Part shown: positions 8,517 to 15,392 of the stretch, piece after piece
How positions within the stretch are numbered: the first letter of the stretch is position 1
Layout of the letters: each line of letters opens with the position of its first letter
From: SABY01 sp964523795
GTDB lineage: Bacteria; Bacteroidota; Bacteroidia; Bacteroidales; 4484-276
Assembly: GCA_964523795.1 (NCBI GenBank)
Contig: CAZGAO010000047.1
Span: forward strand, 1-42,022
Direction: 5' to 3'
Length of the DNA stretch: 42,022 nt
Position numbers and translations under genes: made by a program
Notes under the pieces: model-generated
What the model saw: only the letters and a program-made list of their open reading frames with translations
Told to the model about the DNA's origin: nothing
The model's database searches: none

Positions 8517-8643
8517 GGAATTATTCTCAATAGAAATTGTAAAAAACAGGAATTATTCTCAATAGAAATAGAGAAAACTTGGAATTATTCTCAATAGAAA
8601 TAGGAAAAAGTAATAATTATTCTCAATAGAGTGAGAATAATGC
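8517..8643. repeat. Four direct repeats with exact 32-bp period over the ATPase promoter
   Basis: The core AATTATTCTCAATAGA recurs four times, in units starting at 8517, 8549, 8581 and 8613, with exactly 32 bp between each. The first three are preceded by GG and followed by AAT. The 11-16 bp between cores differ in sequence but not in length, so spacing is what is conserved. 32 bp is close to three helical turns, which places every core on the same DNA face. The last copy abuts the -7 box at 8645. Likely operator sites for a DNA-binding regulator. Confidence 0.9.
8616..8641. promoter_or_regulatory. Palindromic operator-like site overlapping the promoter
   Basis: ATTATTCTCA (8616-8625) and TGAGAATAAT (8632-8641) are perfect 10-bp inverted arms around ATAGAG. 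The left arm belongs to the fourth direct repeat; the right arm occupies the -33 to -10 zone of the promoter, so a bound protein would block or recruit RNA polymerase. Confidence 0.7.
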
Positions 8644-8644
8644 T

Positions 8645-8652
8645 TACTTTTG
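8645..8652 (+). promoter_or_regulatory. Promoter -7 box for the DUF4143 ATPase gene
   Basis: TACTTTTG matches TAnnTTTG exactly, placing the transcription start near 8659. It rules out the in-frame TTG at 8650 as start codon and supports the ATG at 8683. Confidence 0.65.
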
Positions 8653-8682
8653 TATTCGTTCACAACGCAAACTGAACTTGAT

Positions 8683-9975
8683 ATGGAAAGAAATAATTTT
8701 AGACAAATACTTATAGAACAGCAGGTGGAGCTTTCGTTAGTTAATGAAGAAACATGGATTTATCGTGACAAGGAAAATGAAATCGATACAGAAAGCAATC
8801 TTGCCCAAATTGTTACAGGCATAAGGCGTTGTGGGAAATCAACCCTCGCACAAATGGCTTTTCGTAAGCTAAAATTTGCCTTTGTTAATTTTGATGATGA
8901 ACGGTTTTATGGTTTGCAAGCTGATGACCTAAACCATTTGCTCGAAGCACTTTATGCAGTTTATGGCGAATTCGACCATCTTTTACTTGATGAAATACAA
9001 AACGTTGACGGATGGCATTTGTTTGTAAACCGACTGCTGCGCAACAAAATCAAAATTATCCTCACGGGTTCAAATTCCAATCTGCTAAGTCGTGAAATGG
9101 CGACACACCTCACCGGAAGATACGGAATCATCGAATTGTTACCCTTTTCTTTTGGCGAATATTTGAAGGCCAAAAAGGTGGAACAGCGGGTATTCAACAC
9201 TACCAAAGGCAAGGGGTTGGCGATGAATCTATTTATGGAGTACTTGGTAAATGGAGGCTTTCCGGAAGTGGTGCGTGGTGAAGATCGAAAAACTTATGTT
9301 TTCAATTTGTTCGAGGCCATTGTTACCAGAGATATTATTTATCGTTACAAAATCAGGAATGTCCGCACTTTTCGCGAAATCGCACTTTGGCTAACAGGTA
9401 ATTATGGTGCCGAAATTAGCTACAATCGTGTTAAAAAGATTTTTGGACTGGGTAGTGAGAATACTGCAAAGAATTATGTTTCGTACCTGGAGGAGGCCTG
9501 GCTTTTTGTTAGTCTTTCAAAATTCTCTTATAAAAAACAAGAGAGCCTTCGCAACCGGAAGATGTACCTCACTGATACTTCTTTTGCTGATCTTGCCGGT
9601 GAAAGCGGATCGGAAAATACTGGACGCTTGCTCGAAAATGTGGTGATGTTGCATTTGCTGCGCCATAGATTGCGCTGTGGGTATGAAATATTTTATTACA
9701 AGAAAAACTTCGAAATTGATTTTTTGATTTATCACCAACGCAAGGTTTATGAATTAATACAGGTGTCGGTTTCTTTGGAAAACCCAAATACACGAAACCG
9801 GGAAATCAGGGCATTAACAGGGGCAAATCAGGAATTTAAAGCAGCCAAACTCACCATTATTACTATGAACGAAGAAGAACTAATCGAACAAAATGGCTTG
9901 ACTATACACGTGAAACCGGTGATTAAATGGGTGCTTGAAGATGATATAGTAAAATCGCTTTCGCCTGAACTCTGA
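8683..9975 (+). CDS. AAA-family ATPase with C-terminal DUF4143 domain
   Basis: A 430-residue cytosolic ATPase of the archaeal/bacterial AAA_14-DUF4143 family, whose members are abundant in Bacteroidota and mostly of unknown role. Numbered from the ATG at 8683, Walker A is GIRRCGKS (46-53), Walker B LLLDEIQ (100-106), and the sensor-like TGSNS plus LTGRYGIIELLPFSFGEY block (about 128-160) follows. A winged-helix-like segment (about 225-290) joins a C-terminal PD-(D/E)xK-like fold that keeps EIDF (Asp346). The usual IEVK is here IQVS (359-362), so nuclease activity is unlikely. The longer reading frame from TTG 8650 is rejected because it overlaps the promoter. The gene is AT-richer than its neighbours, has a private promoter with phased repeats, and is followed by a second tandem array, which together suggest an independently acquired, self-regulated locus. 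Confidence 0.9.
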   Translation: MERNNFRQILIEQQVELSLVNEETWIYRDKENEIDTESNLAQIVTGIRRCGKSTLAQMAFRKLKFAFVNFDDERFYGLQADDLNHLLEALYAVYGEFDHLLLDEIQNVDGWHLFVNRLLRNKIKIILTGSNSNLLSREMATHLTGRYGIIELLPFSFGEYLKAKKVEQRVFNTTKGKGLAMNLFMEYLVNGGFPEVVRGEDRKTYVFNLFEAIVTRDIIYRYKIRNVRTFREIALWLTGNYGAEISYNRVKKIFGLGSENTAKNYVSYLEEAWLFVSLSKFSYKKQESLRNRKMYLTDTSFADLAGESGSENTGRLLENVVMLHLLRHRLRCGYEIFYYKKNFEIDFLIYHQRKVYELIQVSVSLENPNTRNREIRALTGANQEFKAAKLTIITMNEEELIEQNGLTIHVKPVIKWVLEDDIVKSLSPEL

Positions 9976-10001
9976 TTAGCTTAGACTAATAATTGCCTTA
10001 C

Positions 10002-10090
10002 AAAAAGTCAAGGCAAACATTTGTCAAAAAACTGAAAAAGTCAAGGCAAACACTTATCAAAAAACTGAAAAAGTCAAGGCAAACTTATGT
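10002..10090. repeat. Three tandem repeats of 33 bp downstream of the ATPase
   Basis: Units start at 10002, 10035 and 10068, each beginning AAAAAGTCAAGGCAAAC. The first two continue through a (A/G)TCAAAAAACTG tail; the third is partial. Period is exactly 33 bp. The sequence is unrelated to the 32-bp array before the gene. The array starts 26 bp after the ATPase stop and ends about 107 bp before the -7 box of the next gene, so it could act on either transcript. Confidence 0.85.
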
Positions 10091-10196
10091 CAGTTTCCAA
10101 AAAATCAATCCTTTTTCCTGGTAATTTTTGCCAGTCTGGAATCAAGAAATGTATAAACTTAGAAAAATCACAAGCCCGCTATTTCACTTTATTTAC

Positions 10197-10204
10197 TAAA
10201 TTTG
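10197..10204 (+). promoter_or_regulatory. Promoter -7 box for the rubrerythrin-like gene
   Basis: TAAATTTG matches TAnnTTTG exactly; predicted start near 10211 gives a leader of about 37 nt to the ATG at 10248. Confidence 0.6.
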
Positions 10205-10247
10205 TCCACCAAAATAATTTGATATTAATTAAAGCATTGAATACGAC

Positions 10248-10706
10248 ATGAAAGAATTTACTTCGATCGAATCCATCCTCGATTTCGCCATCAACAACGA
10301 ACAAAATGCCGTTGATTTTTATACCCAACTGGCCGGTAGTTCCAAAAACGAAGAAATGACCAAAGTTTTTACTCAGTTTGCCAAAGAAGAAATGGGACAC
10401 AAGACCCGGCTGACCCGGATTAAAAATGAGGGTGCTTTTAATCTTAAAAACGAAAAAACTGTGCTCGATCTTAAAATGGCCGACTACCTCGTTGACGTTG
10501 AACCCAAGCCCAACATGAGCTACGAAGAAGCCTTGATTGTGGCCATGAAACGCGAGAAAAGTGCTTTTAAACTCTACAGCCACCTTTCGGAAAAAGCCCC
10601 CACCGCCGAGCTACAGAAAATTTTTGAAGGCCTGGCTATCGAAGAATCAAAGCATAAATTGCGTTTCGAGCTGGAGTACGATGATTATGTGCTGCGCGAA
10701 AATTAA
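10248..10706 (+). CDS. Rubrerythrin/ferritin-like di-iron protein
   Basis: A 152-residue four-helix-bundle protein of the ferritin-like superfamily. Di-iron ligands are placed as in rubrerythrin: Glu18 (NNEQNAVDFY), Glu47/48 with His51 (EEMGHK), Glu103 (KREKSAFKLY) and Glu132/133 with His136 (EESKHK). There is no rubredoxin-type Cys4 domain, so it is the short erythrin-like form. Such proteins reduce peroxide or handle iron in anaerobes; the electron donor is not evident here. It is monocistronic with its own promoter, 270 bp after the ATPase gene. The length is normal for the short class. Family assignment is strong, precise reaction uncertain. Confidence 0.88.
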   Translation: MKEFTSIESILDFAINNEQNAVDFYTQLAGSSKNEEMTKVFTQFAKEEMGHKTRLTRIKNEGAFNLKNEKTVLDLKMADYLVDVEPKPNMSYEEALIVAMKREKSAFKLYSHLSEKAPTAELQKIFEGLAIEESKHKLRFELEYDDYVLREN

Positions 10707-10816
10707 AAACCACCTTTTTCGCTAATGGCTGAAATCGGCGGCTATTAAAAAAAAATCCTGTTTCAAAATTATTCCTACCTGCTTTTTATCTTAAAAAGGC
10801 ATAATGGGATAATATT

Positions 10817-10824
10817 TAGTTTTG
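10817..10824 (+). promoter_or_regulatory. Promoter -7 box for the BatA-like gene
   Basis: TAGTTTTG matches TAnnTTTG exactly, 43 bp before the ATG at 10868. No clear TTTG at -33. Confidence 0.6.
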
Positions 10825-10867
10825 CAGGCGTTTTTAGTCTCTGAATTTAATTTTACCAGCATAGTTT

Positions 10868-12916
10868 ATGGAATTCGCAAACCCCCTATTTCTGTTTGGT
10901 CTCGCTGCCCTTGCTATTCCAATCATCATACATCTGTTTAATTTCCGAAGGTTCAAAAAGGTATTTTTTACCAATGTCCGCTTTATTCAGGAACTAAAAC
11001 AGCAAACCCGTCAGCAATCGCAACTGCGCCACCTGCTGGTGTTGCTTATGCGCCTTTTGGCCATTACCGCTCTGGTGCTTGCCTTTGCCAGGCCTTACAT
11101 TCCGCTGGCCGACATCGCCAGCAATCGCCAGGCCACCAACGCCATAAGCGTTTATGTGGACAACTCCTTTAGCATGGAAGCCGAATCGGGCGAAGGCCGC
11201 GTGCTGGATCAGGCATTGAACATGGCCCGCGAAACGGCGATGGCTTACGCAAGTTCCGATCGTTTCCAGTTGCTCACCAACGACTTTGAAGCCCGCCATC
11301 AGCGATTTGTAAACCGCGACGATTTTATCGACTTGTTGAGCGAAGTTGAACTTACACCCACCACACGCAAGATTTCGCAAGTTTATAAGCGGCAACTCGA
11401 AATGCTGGGCAAGGCCAAGGGCAGTTCCAGAAATGCCTTCATTATTTCCGACTTCCAAAAAACCACCACCGATTTTGGCAATATCCAGGCAGATACCAGC
11501 GTCAGGGTTTTTGTGGTGCCTGCTACCAGCCTGGATGCCTCCAATTTGTACATCGACAGCCTTTGGTTTGTCGAGCCGGTGTATCGCGTGGATCAGTTGG
11601 CCACGGTTTATGCCAGCCTCGTTAACGCCAGCGACCAGGATGTGGAAAAAATACCGGTAAGGCTTATGATCAAAGGCAGCCAGCGTGCTCTGGCCAGCGT
11701 TGACATCCATGCCGGCGAGCGAATCGAGATAAGTTTACCCTGGTCCAACACCAATGCTGGTCCGCATTATGGCGAGCTGGCACTAAACGACTATCCCATC
11801 ACCTATGACGACAACTTTTATTTTGCCTACAATGTCCTGAATGAGATTCCGGTTTTTGCCATAAATGGCGGCGAGGAAAGCGTTTATCTGCAATCGCTTT
11901 TCGGAAAGGATTCCTTATTCCTCTTTCGCCAGGCCAACGAAAACAGTCTTGATTATACCACCTTCAACCGCTACAACCTGATAATCCTCGATGACTTGAA
12001 CAGTATTTCGTCAGGGCTATCCCAAGAGTTGAAACGCTTTGTTGCAGGAGGAGGTAATGTGGCGGTCTTCCCGGGTGAGGACATCGACCAGGCCAGCTAT
12101 CGCGAGTTTTTCCTGCTGGTGGAAATGCCCTACACCATGGTTAAAGATACCTTCGAGACCCGGGTGAATAAAATTAATGTCGAGAGTATTTTGTACGATG
12201 ATGTGTTTGAATCGCTGCCCGAAAACATCGATCTGCCCGTGGTTTTTCAGCATTACAGCATCAGGCAGCAAACGCAGTCGATGATGGAGGTGCTGCTCGA
12301 AATGCAGGACGGCGACATTTTTCTGGGGAGCGAGCCGGTGCTCAATGGCATGGTTTATCTTTTTGCTACTCCGCTGGATAAGCAATGGACCAACTTCCCC
12401 AAACATGCCATCTTTGTCCCAACGCTATACAAAATGGCACTCCTGAGCAAACCCGCCACCAAACTGTATTATACCGCCGGCAGAGAACAAACTATTGACC
12501 TGCGAAATACCGGAACTACGGGCGATAAGATTTTTAAAATTGCCAGCATGGATAAGACCTTCGAGATTATCCCCGAATCGCGTTCGCTGGGTACACAGGT
12601 AAATATTTTTACGGGAAACCAAATTACCACGGCCGGAGTTTACCAATTAAACAGTGATGGCGACTACCTCGAATCGCTGGCTTTTAATTACGACCGGCGC
12701 GAATCGGATCTGGAAAAATACACAGCTGCAATGCTCACCACGCAAATCGCCGATTATCAACTTCAAAACTTTGTGCTACCCGAGCTTGCGCCAGGCCAAT
12801 CCTTAACTGCCGGTATTGCCAACATCAACAGTGGTAAAAAACTGTGGAAACTATTTATCATCGCAGCCCTGGCATTTTTGCTTGCTGAGGTTGTTCTGTT
12901 GCGGCTTTGGAAGTAA
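10868..12916 (+). CDS. BatA-domain membrane protein with VWA-like module
   Basis: A 682-residue inner-membrane protein. The N-terminus is the BatA double-transmembrane domain: NPLFLFGLAALAIPIIIHLFNFRR (helix about 5-22, then a basic patch) and a second helix about 56-75. Residues from about 90 form a von Willebrand A-like domain with a MIDAS-type DxSxS motif, DNSFS (98-102). The middle includes a beta-rich stretch and a glutamine-amidotransferase/ThuA-like fold segment (FNRYNLIILDDLNSIS, GGGNVAVFPGEDID, about 360-400). A final helix (LWKLFIIAALAFLLAEVVLL) anchors the C-terminus. Proteins of this layout are common in Bacteroidota, but no BatB/C/D, MoxR or MoxR-like gene is adjacent here. Probable role is in envelope stress or assembly of a membrane complex; that is inference. 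Confidence 0.87.
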   Translation: MEFANPLFLFGLAALAIPIIIHLFNFRRFKKVFFTNVRFIQELKQQTRQQSQLRHLLVLLMRLLAITALVLAFARPYIPLADIASNRQATNAISVYVDNSFSMEAESGEGRVLDQALNMARETAMAYASSDRFQLLTNDFEARHQRFVNRDDFIDLLSEVELTPTTRKISQVYKRQLEMLGKAKGSSRNAFIISDFQKTTTDFGNIQADTSVRVFVVPATSLDASNLYIDSLWFVEPVYRVDQLATVYASLVNASDQDVEKIPVRLMIKGSQRALASVDIHAGERIEISLPWSNTNAGPHYGELALNDYPITYDDNFYFAYNVLNEIPVFAINGGEESVYLQSLFGKDSLFLFRQANENSLDYTTFNRYNLIILDDLNSISSGLSQELKRFVAGGGNVAVFPGEDIDQASYREFFLLVEMPYTMVKDTFETRVNKINVESILYDDVFESLPENIDLPVVFQHYSIRQQTQSMMEVLLEMQDGDIFLGSEPVLNGMVYLFATPLDKQWTNFPKHAIFVPTLYKMALLSKPATKLYYTAGREQTIDLRNTGTTGDKIFKIASMDKTFEIIPESRSLGTQVNIFTGNQITTAGVYQLNSDGDYLESLAFNYDRRESDLEKYTAAMLTTQIADYQLQNFVLPELAPGQSLTAGIANINSGKKLWKLFIIAALAFLLAEVVLLRLWK

Positions 12917-12950
12917 ACCAAATCTTTGCCTGGGTGTTTATGGATTAATG

Positions 12951-13042
12951 AGTGTCTGTCCATAAAGCTGGCAATTTATTGATTTAAGATCGCTAATCTG
13001 AAATTATATATTTTTCTAACTGTTACTTAATAGACAGACACT
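12951..13042. mobile_element. Miniature inverted-repeat element A (92 bp)
   Basis: It begins AGTGTCTGTCCATAAAG (12951-12967) and ends CTTAATAGACAGACACT (13026-13042), the inverted repeat with two substitutions. The 58-bp AT-rich core has no ORF. Termini like this are typical of MITEs moved in trans. It abuts element B without a spacer. Together A and B fill most of the 383-bp gap between the BatA-like and isochorismatase-like genes. Confidence 0.75.
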
Positions 13043-13059
13043 AGTGTCTGTCTATTAAG
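13026..13059. repeat. Perfect palindrome at the A/B element junction
   Basis: The right terminus of A and the left terminus of B are exact inverted copies, so the junction at 13042/13043 is the centre of a 34-bp perfect palindrome with no spacer, able to extrude as a cruciform. Confidence 0.85.
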
Positions 13060-13241
13060 TTGGTTATTTGAATGATGAATTGCCCCGTCCTTTAGGGCGG
13101 GGATTAAATGGAAAAGAGGAAAAACCCCGCGATTTCGCCACACCGCAGGCGTGGCGAAATCGCGGGGGCTATTGGTAAGTTCATTTTACCCCGGGTTAAA
13201 ACCCGGGGCAATTCATAGTATCTACTTTATGGACAGACACT
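13043..13241. mobile_element. Miniature inverted-repeat element B (199 bp) carrying three hairpins
   Basis: Termini are AGTGTCTGTCTATTAAG (13043-13059) and CTTTATGGACAGACACT (13225-13241). Between them lie three GC-rich hairpins: CCCCGTCC/GGGCGGGG (about 13083-13102), a 17-bp stem at 13125-13167 containing GCGATTTCGCCAC, and CCCCGGGTT/AACCCGGGG (13189-13208). No ORF is present. A second copy of the hairpin part, without a recognisable left terminus, is at 40097-40280. Confidence 0.8.
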
Positions 13242-13299
13242 AATTAGGCTTGGAACTAAAATCGGTAAATTCAAATTCTACATTAAAAAATAAAACATT

Positions 13300-13842
13300 A
13301 TGAGAATACTAGCAGAAAAATCAGCCGGGCTGATTATTGATATGCAGGAACGCTTGTATCCGCATGTGGATAATTATGAGCAACTCACCAAAAACACCTC
13401 CATCCTCATCGAAGGCTTGAAGGCATTGGGAATAAAAATCATGGTAACCGAGCAATACACCAAAGGGCTGGGGCTTACCATTCCGCCGCTTAAAGATTTA
13501 TTGCAAAACATCGACTTCATCGAGAAGCAGGCATTTAGCTGCTGCGATGAACCGGTGTTCTACGAAGAGCTGGCTCTGGATCCGCCACAGCACGTCATCA
13601 TCGCCGGTATCGAAACCCACGTGTGCGTGCTGCAAACCACCATCGACCTGATCAACAATGGCTACAAACCTGTTGTGGTGGAAGATTGTGTAGGCTCGCG
13701 TCGTCCCAACGACAAGGCTATGGCCATCGCAAGGATGCGTAGCGAAGGAGCAACAATTACCACCTATGAATCTATTCTATTTGAGTTGCTGCGCTATTCG
13801 GGGACAGAGGCTTTCAAAAAAATATCGAAGCTGGTAAAATAA
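13300..13842 (+). CDS. Isochorismatase-family cysteine hydrolase
   Basis: A 180-residue cytosolic enzyme of the isochorismatase-like hydrolase family (YcaC/nicotinamidase fold). The catalytic triad is in place: Asp14 (LIIDMQER), Lys76 (FIEKQAFSCC) and Cys109 (GIETHVCVLQT), with the usual cis-peptide region before the cysteine. The substrate class (amide, carbamoyl or vinyl ether) cannot be decided; the fold alone does not distinguish nicotinamidase, and the His/Asp metal ligands of nicotinamidases are not evident. It is monocistronic, between the MITE pair and a palindrome cluster that begins 6 bp after its stop. No TAnnTTTG box was found upstream. Confidence 0.88.
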   Translation: MRILAEKSAGLIIDMQERLYPHVDNYEQLTKNTSILIEGLKALGIKIMVTEQYTKGLGLTIPPLKDLLQNIDFIEKQAFSCCDEPVFYEELALDPPQHVIIAGIETHVCVLQTTIDLINNGYKPVVVEDCVGSRRPNDKAMAIARMRSEGATITTYESILFELLRYSGTEAFKKISKLVK

Positions 13843-13847
13843 TGTAA

Positions 13848-14054
13848 AGACGCGCTATATGCGCGTCTCCATCCCCCTCCCAGAAATCGCGTCTCAGCCC
13901 CGAAGATCGCATCTCATTCACCGAAATCACGTCTCATCTCAAGGAAAGAGTACAGACGCGCTACATGCGCGTCTCCATACCTTAGAAAAACTGAGACGCG
14001 CAAATTGCGCGTCTCCATACCTTAGAAAAACTGAGACGCGCAATTTGCGCGTCT
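13848..14054. repeat. Palindrome island 1 (AGACGCGC-N5-GCGCGTCT)
   Basis: Four full palindromes at 13848-13868, 13954-13974, 13994-14014 and 14034-14054; centres are TATAT, TACAT, AAATT and AATTT. Single half-sites (ATCGCGTCTC, ATCGCATCTC, ATCACGTCTC) lie between the first and second. The last copies repeat every 40 bp with the shared spacer CTTAGAAAAACTG. This explains most of the 312-bp gap; the open frame across it is not a gene. Confidence 0.9.
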
Positions 14055-14084
14055 TTACTATAACGTCATCCTATTCCCAAAAAA

Positions 14085-14145
14085 ATCCCCCGCCTCTTTG
14101 CAAAATCAAAGCCTTGCAAAAAAACGAGGGAGATTATCAATTAAA
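14085..14145 (-). terminator. Probable terminator of the aldolase gene
   Basis: On the minus strand, AATCTCCCTCG... pairs imperfectly with ...GAGGCGGGGGATT and is followed by a T-run. The mismatches lower certainty. Confidence 0.4.
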
Positions 14146-14154
14146 AAAATCCTA

Positions 14155-15234
14155 TTAATTTCTATCCATGCAATTTAAATCATCGAAGGCTACTTCGAGG
14201 CGTTTTACGATGCTGCCTTCCATTTCGCGCAGCCACTTGCGTGGGTCGTAGTGCTTTTTGTTGGGCTTATCCTCGCCATCCGGGTTACCGATCTGGCTTT
14301 GCAAATAGGCTTCGTTTTTTTTGTAATAGTCCATCACACCCAGCCATGCGGCCCATTGGGTGTCGGTGTCGATATTCATTTTGATGGCACCATAGCTGAT
14401 GGCCTCACGAATTTTTTCCTGGGGCGAGCCTGATCCGCCGTGGAAAACAAAGTTGACGGGGTTGGCTTCGGTGTTAAATTTTTTCTGGATAAAATCCTGC
14501 GAATTTTTCAGGATTATCGGTTGCAGCTTCACGTTACCTGGTTTATACACACCATGCACGTTGCCAAAGGCAGCAGCGATGGTAAAGCGGGGGCTAATCT
14601 TTTTGAGTTCTTCGTAGGCATAAGCTACTTCTTCGGGCTGGGTGTATAGCTTTGAGCTGTCTATGTGGGTGTTGTCCACGCCATCTTCTTCGCCACCGGT
14701 GATGCCCAGCTCAATTTCGAGGGTCATCTTCATCTTGCTCATCCGTTCGAGGTAGGTTTTGCTGATGGCTATATTTTCCTCCAATGGCTCTTCGCTCAGG
14801 TCGAGCATGTGCGAGCTAAACAAGGGCTTGCCATGTTGGGCATAAAATTTTTCGCCTTCGGCCAGCAGTCCGTCAATCCAGGGCAGGAGTTTTTTCGCGG
14901 CATGGTCGGTGTGCAAAATCACTGCTACGCCATACATTTCGGCCATTTTGTGGATGTGCATGGCACCGGCCACAGCACCGGCAATCGCTGCCTGCTCATT
15001 GTCGTTTTTTATTCCCTTGCCGGCATTAAAGGCGGCACCACCATTGCTAAACTGAATGATGACGGGGGATTTAACTTTTGCTGCGGCTTCCAGAACCGCA
15101 TTTATCGAGTTGCTCCCAACCACGTTGACTGCCGGAATAGCAAAATGCTTGCGCCGTGCAATGGCAAAAATCTTTTGTACATCATCGCCGGTAGCTACAC
15201 CGGGTTTTACTGCTTCTAAAACTTTATCTGTCAT
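14155..15234 (-). CDS. fbaA: Class II fructose-bisphosphate aldolase
   Basis: A 359-residue zinc-dependent aldolase, cleaving or forming fructose-1,6-bisphosphate in glycolysis/gluconeogenesis. It is the long FbaA (type A) form: IPAVNVVGSNSINAVLEAA at the N-terminus, HTDHAAKK with catalytic Asp110 and zinc ligand His111, LEIELGITGGEEDGVDN, AAFGNVHGVY and NFVFHGGSGSP (metal and phosphate sites), and IKMNIDTDTQWA. The C-terminal DPRKWLREME helix is complete. It has its own promoter (TACCTTTG, 15284-15291). Together with the class III bisphosphatase at 27031-29037 it covers consecutive gluconeogenic steps, though the genes are not linked in one operon. Confidence 0.97.
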   Translation of the reverse strand: MTDKVLEAVKPGVATGDDVQKIFAIARRKHFAIPAVNVVGSNSINAVLEAAAKVKSPVIIQFSNGGAAFNAGKGIKNDNEQAAIAGAVAGAMHIHKMAEMYGVAVILHTDHAAKKLLPWIDGLLAEGEKFYAQHGKPLFSSHMLDLSEEPLEENIAISKTYLERMSKMKMTLEIELGITGGEEDGVDNTHIDSSKLYTQPEEVAYAYEELKKISPRFTIAAAFGNVHGVYKPGNVKLQPIILKNSQDFIQKKFNTEANPVNFVFHGGSGSPQEKIREAISYGAIKMNIDTDTQWAAWLGVMDYYKKNEAYLQSQIGNPDGEDKPNKKHYDPRKWLREMEGSIVKRLEVAFDDLNCMDRN

Positions 15235-15283
15235 TTCTTTAAATTATTTAATATTAATGAATAAACGCATTTGATTTTGCCTG

Positions 15284-15291
15284 CAAAGGTA
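15284..15291 (-). promoter_or_regulatory. Promoter -7 box for fbaA
   Basis: TACCTTTG on the minus strand matches TAnnTTTG exactly, about 50 bp upstream of the ATG at 15234. Confidence 0.6.
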
Positions 15292-15350
15292 AAACTATTT
15301 ATGCTGTTTTATTATTATTCAGGTGTTTAAGGTATTGTTAATTTTGGTTT

Positions 15351-15369
15351 TCAAAAGTGCCGACTTTAT
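15351..15369. repeat. Remnant of the hairpin/MITE element's right flank
   Basis: TCAAAAGTGCCGACTTTAT is identical to 40251-40269, the stretch just inside the right terminus of the 40-kb copy. Here the following GAACAGACACT is absent, so this is a truncated trace. Confidence 0.55.
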
Positions 15370-15392
15370 TACAGCTTTTAAATAAGATCAGG

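Noticed and set aside
8517..8643. CRISPR or iteron origin
   Set aside because: Only four 16-bp cores with 11-16 bp spacers, positioned exactly over a promoter; no Rep protein or cas genes. Operator array is the simpler reading.
8650..8682. TTG start for the DUF4143 ATPase (11 extra residues)
   Set aside because: It overlaps the exact -7 promoter box, so the codons would not be transcribed.
13859..14158. 99-codon ORF after the isochorismatase gene
   Set aside because: It runs through palindrome island 1 and the aldolase terminator, with no family resemblance.
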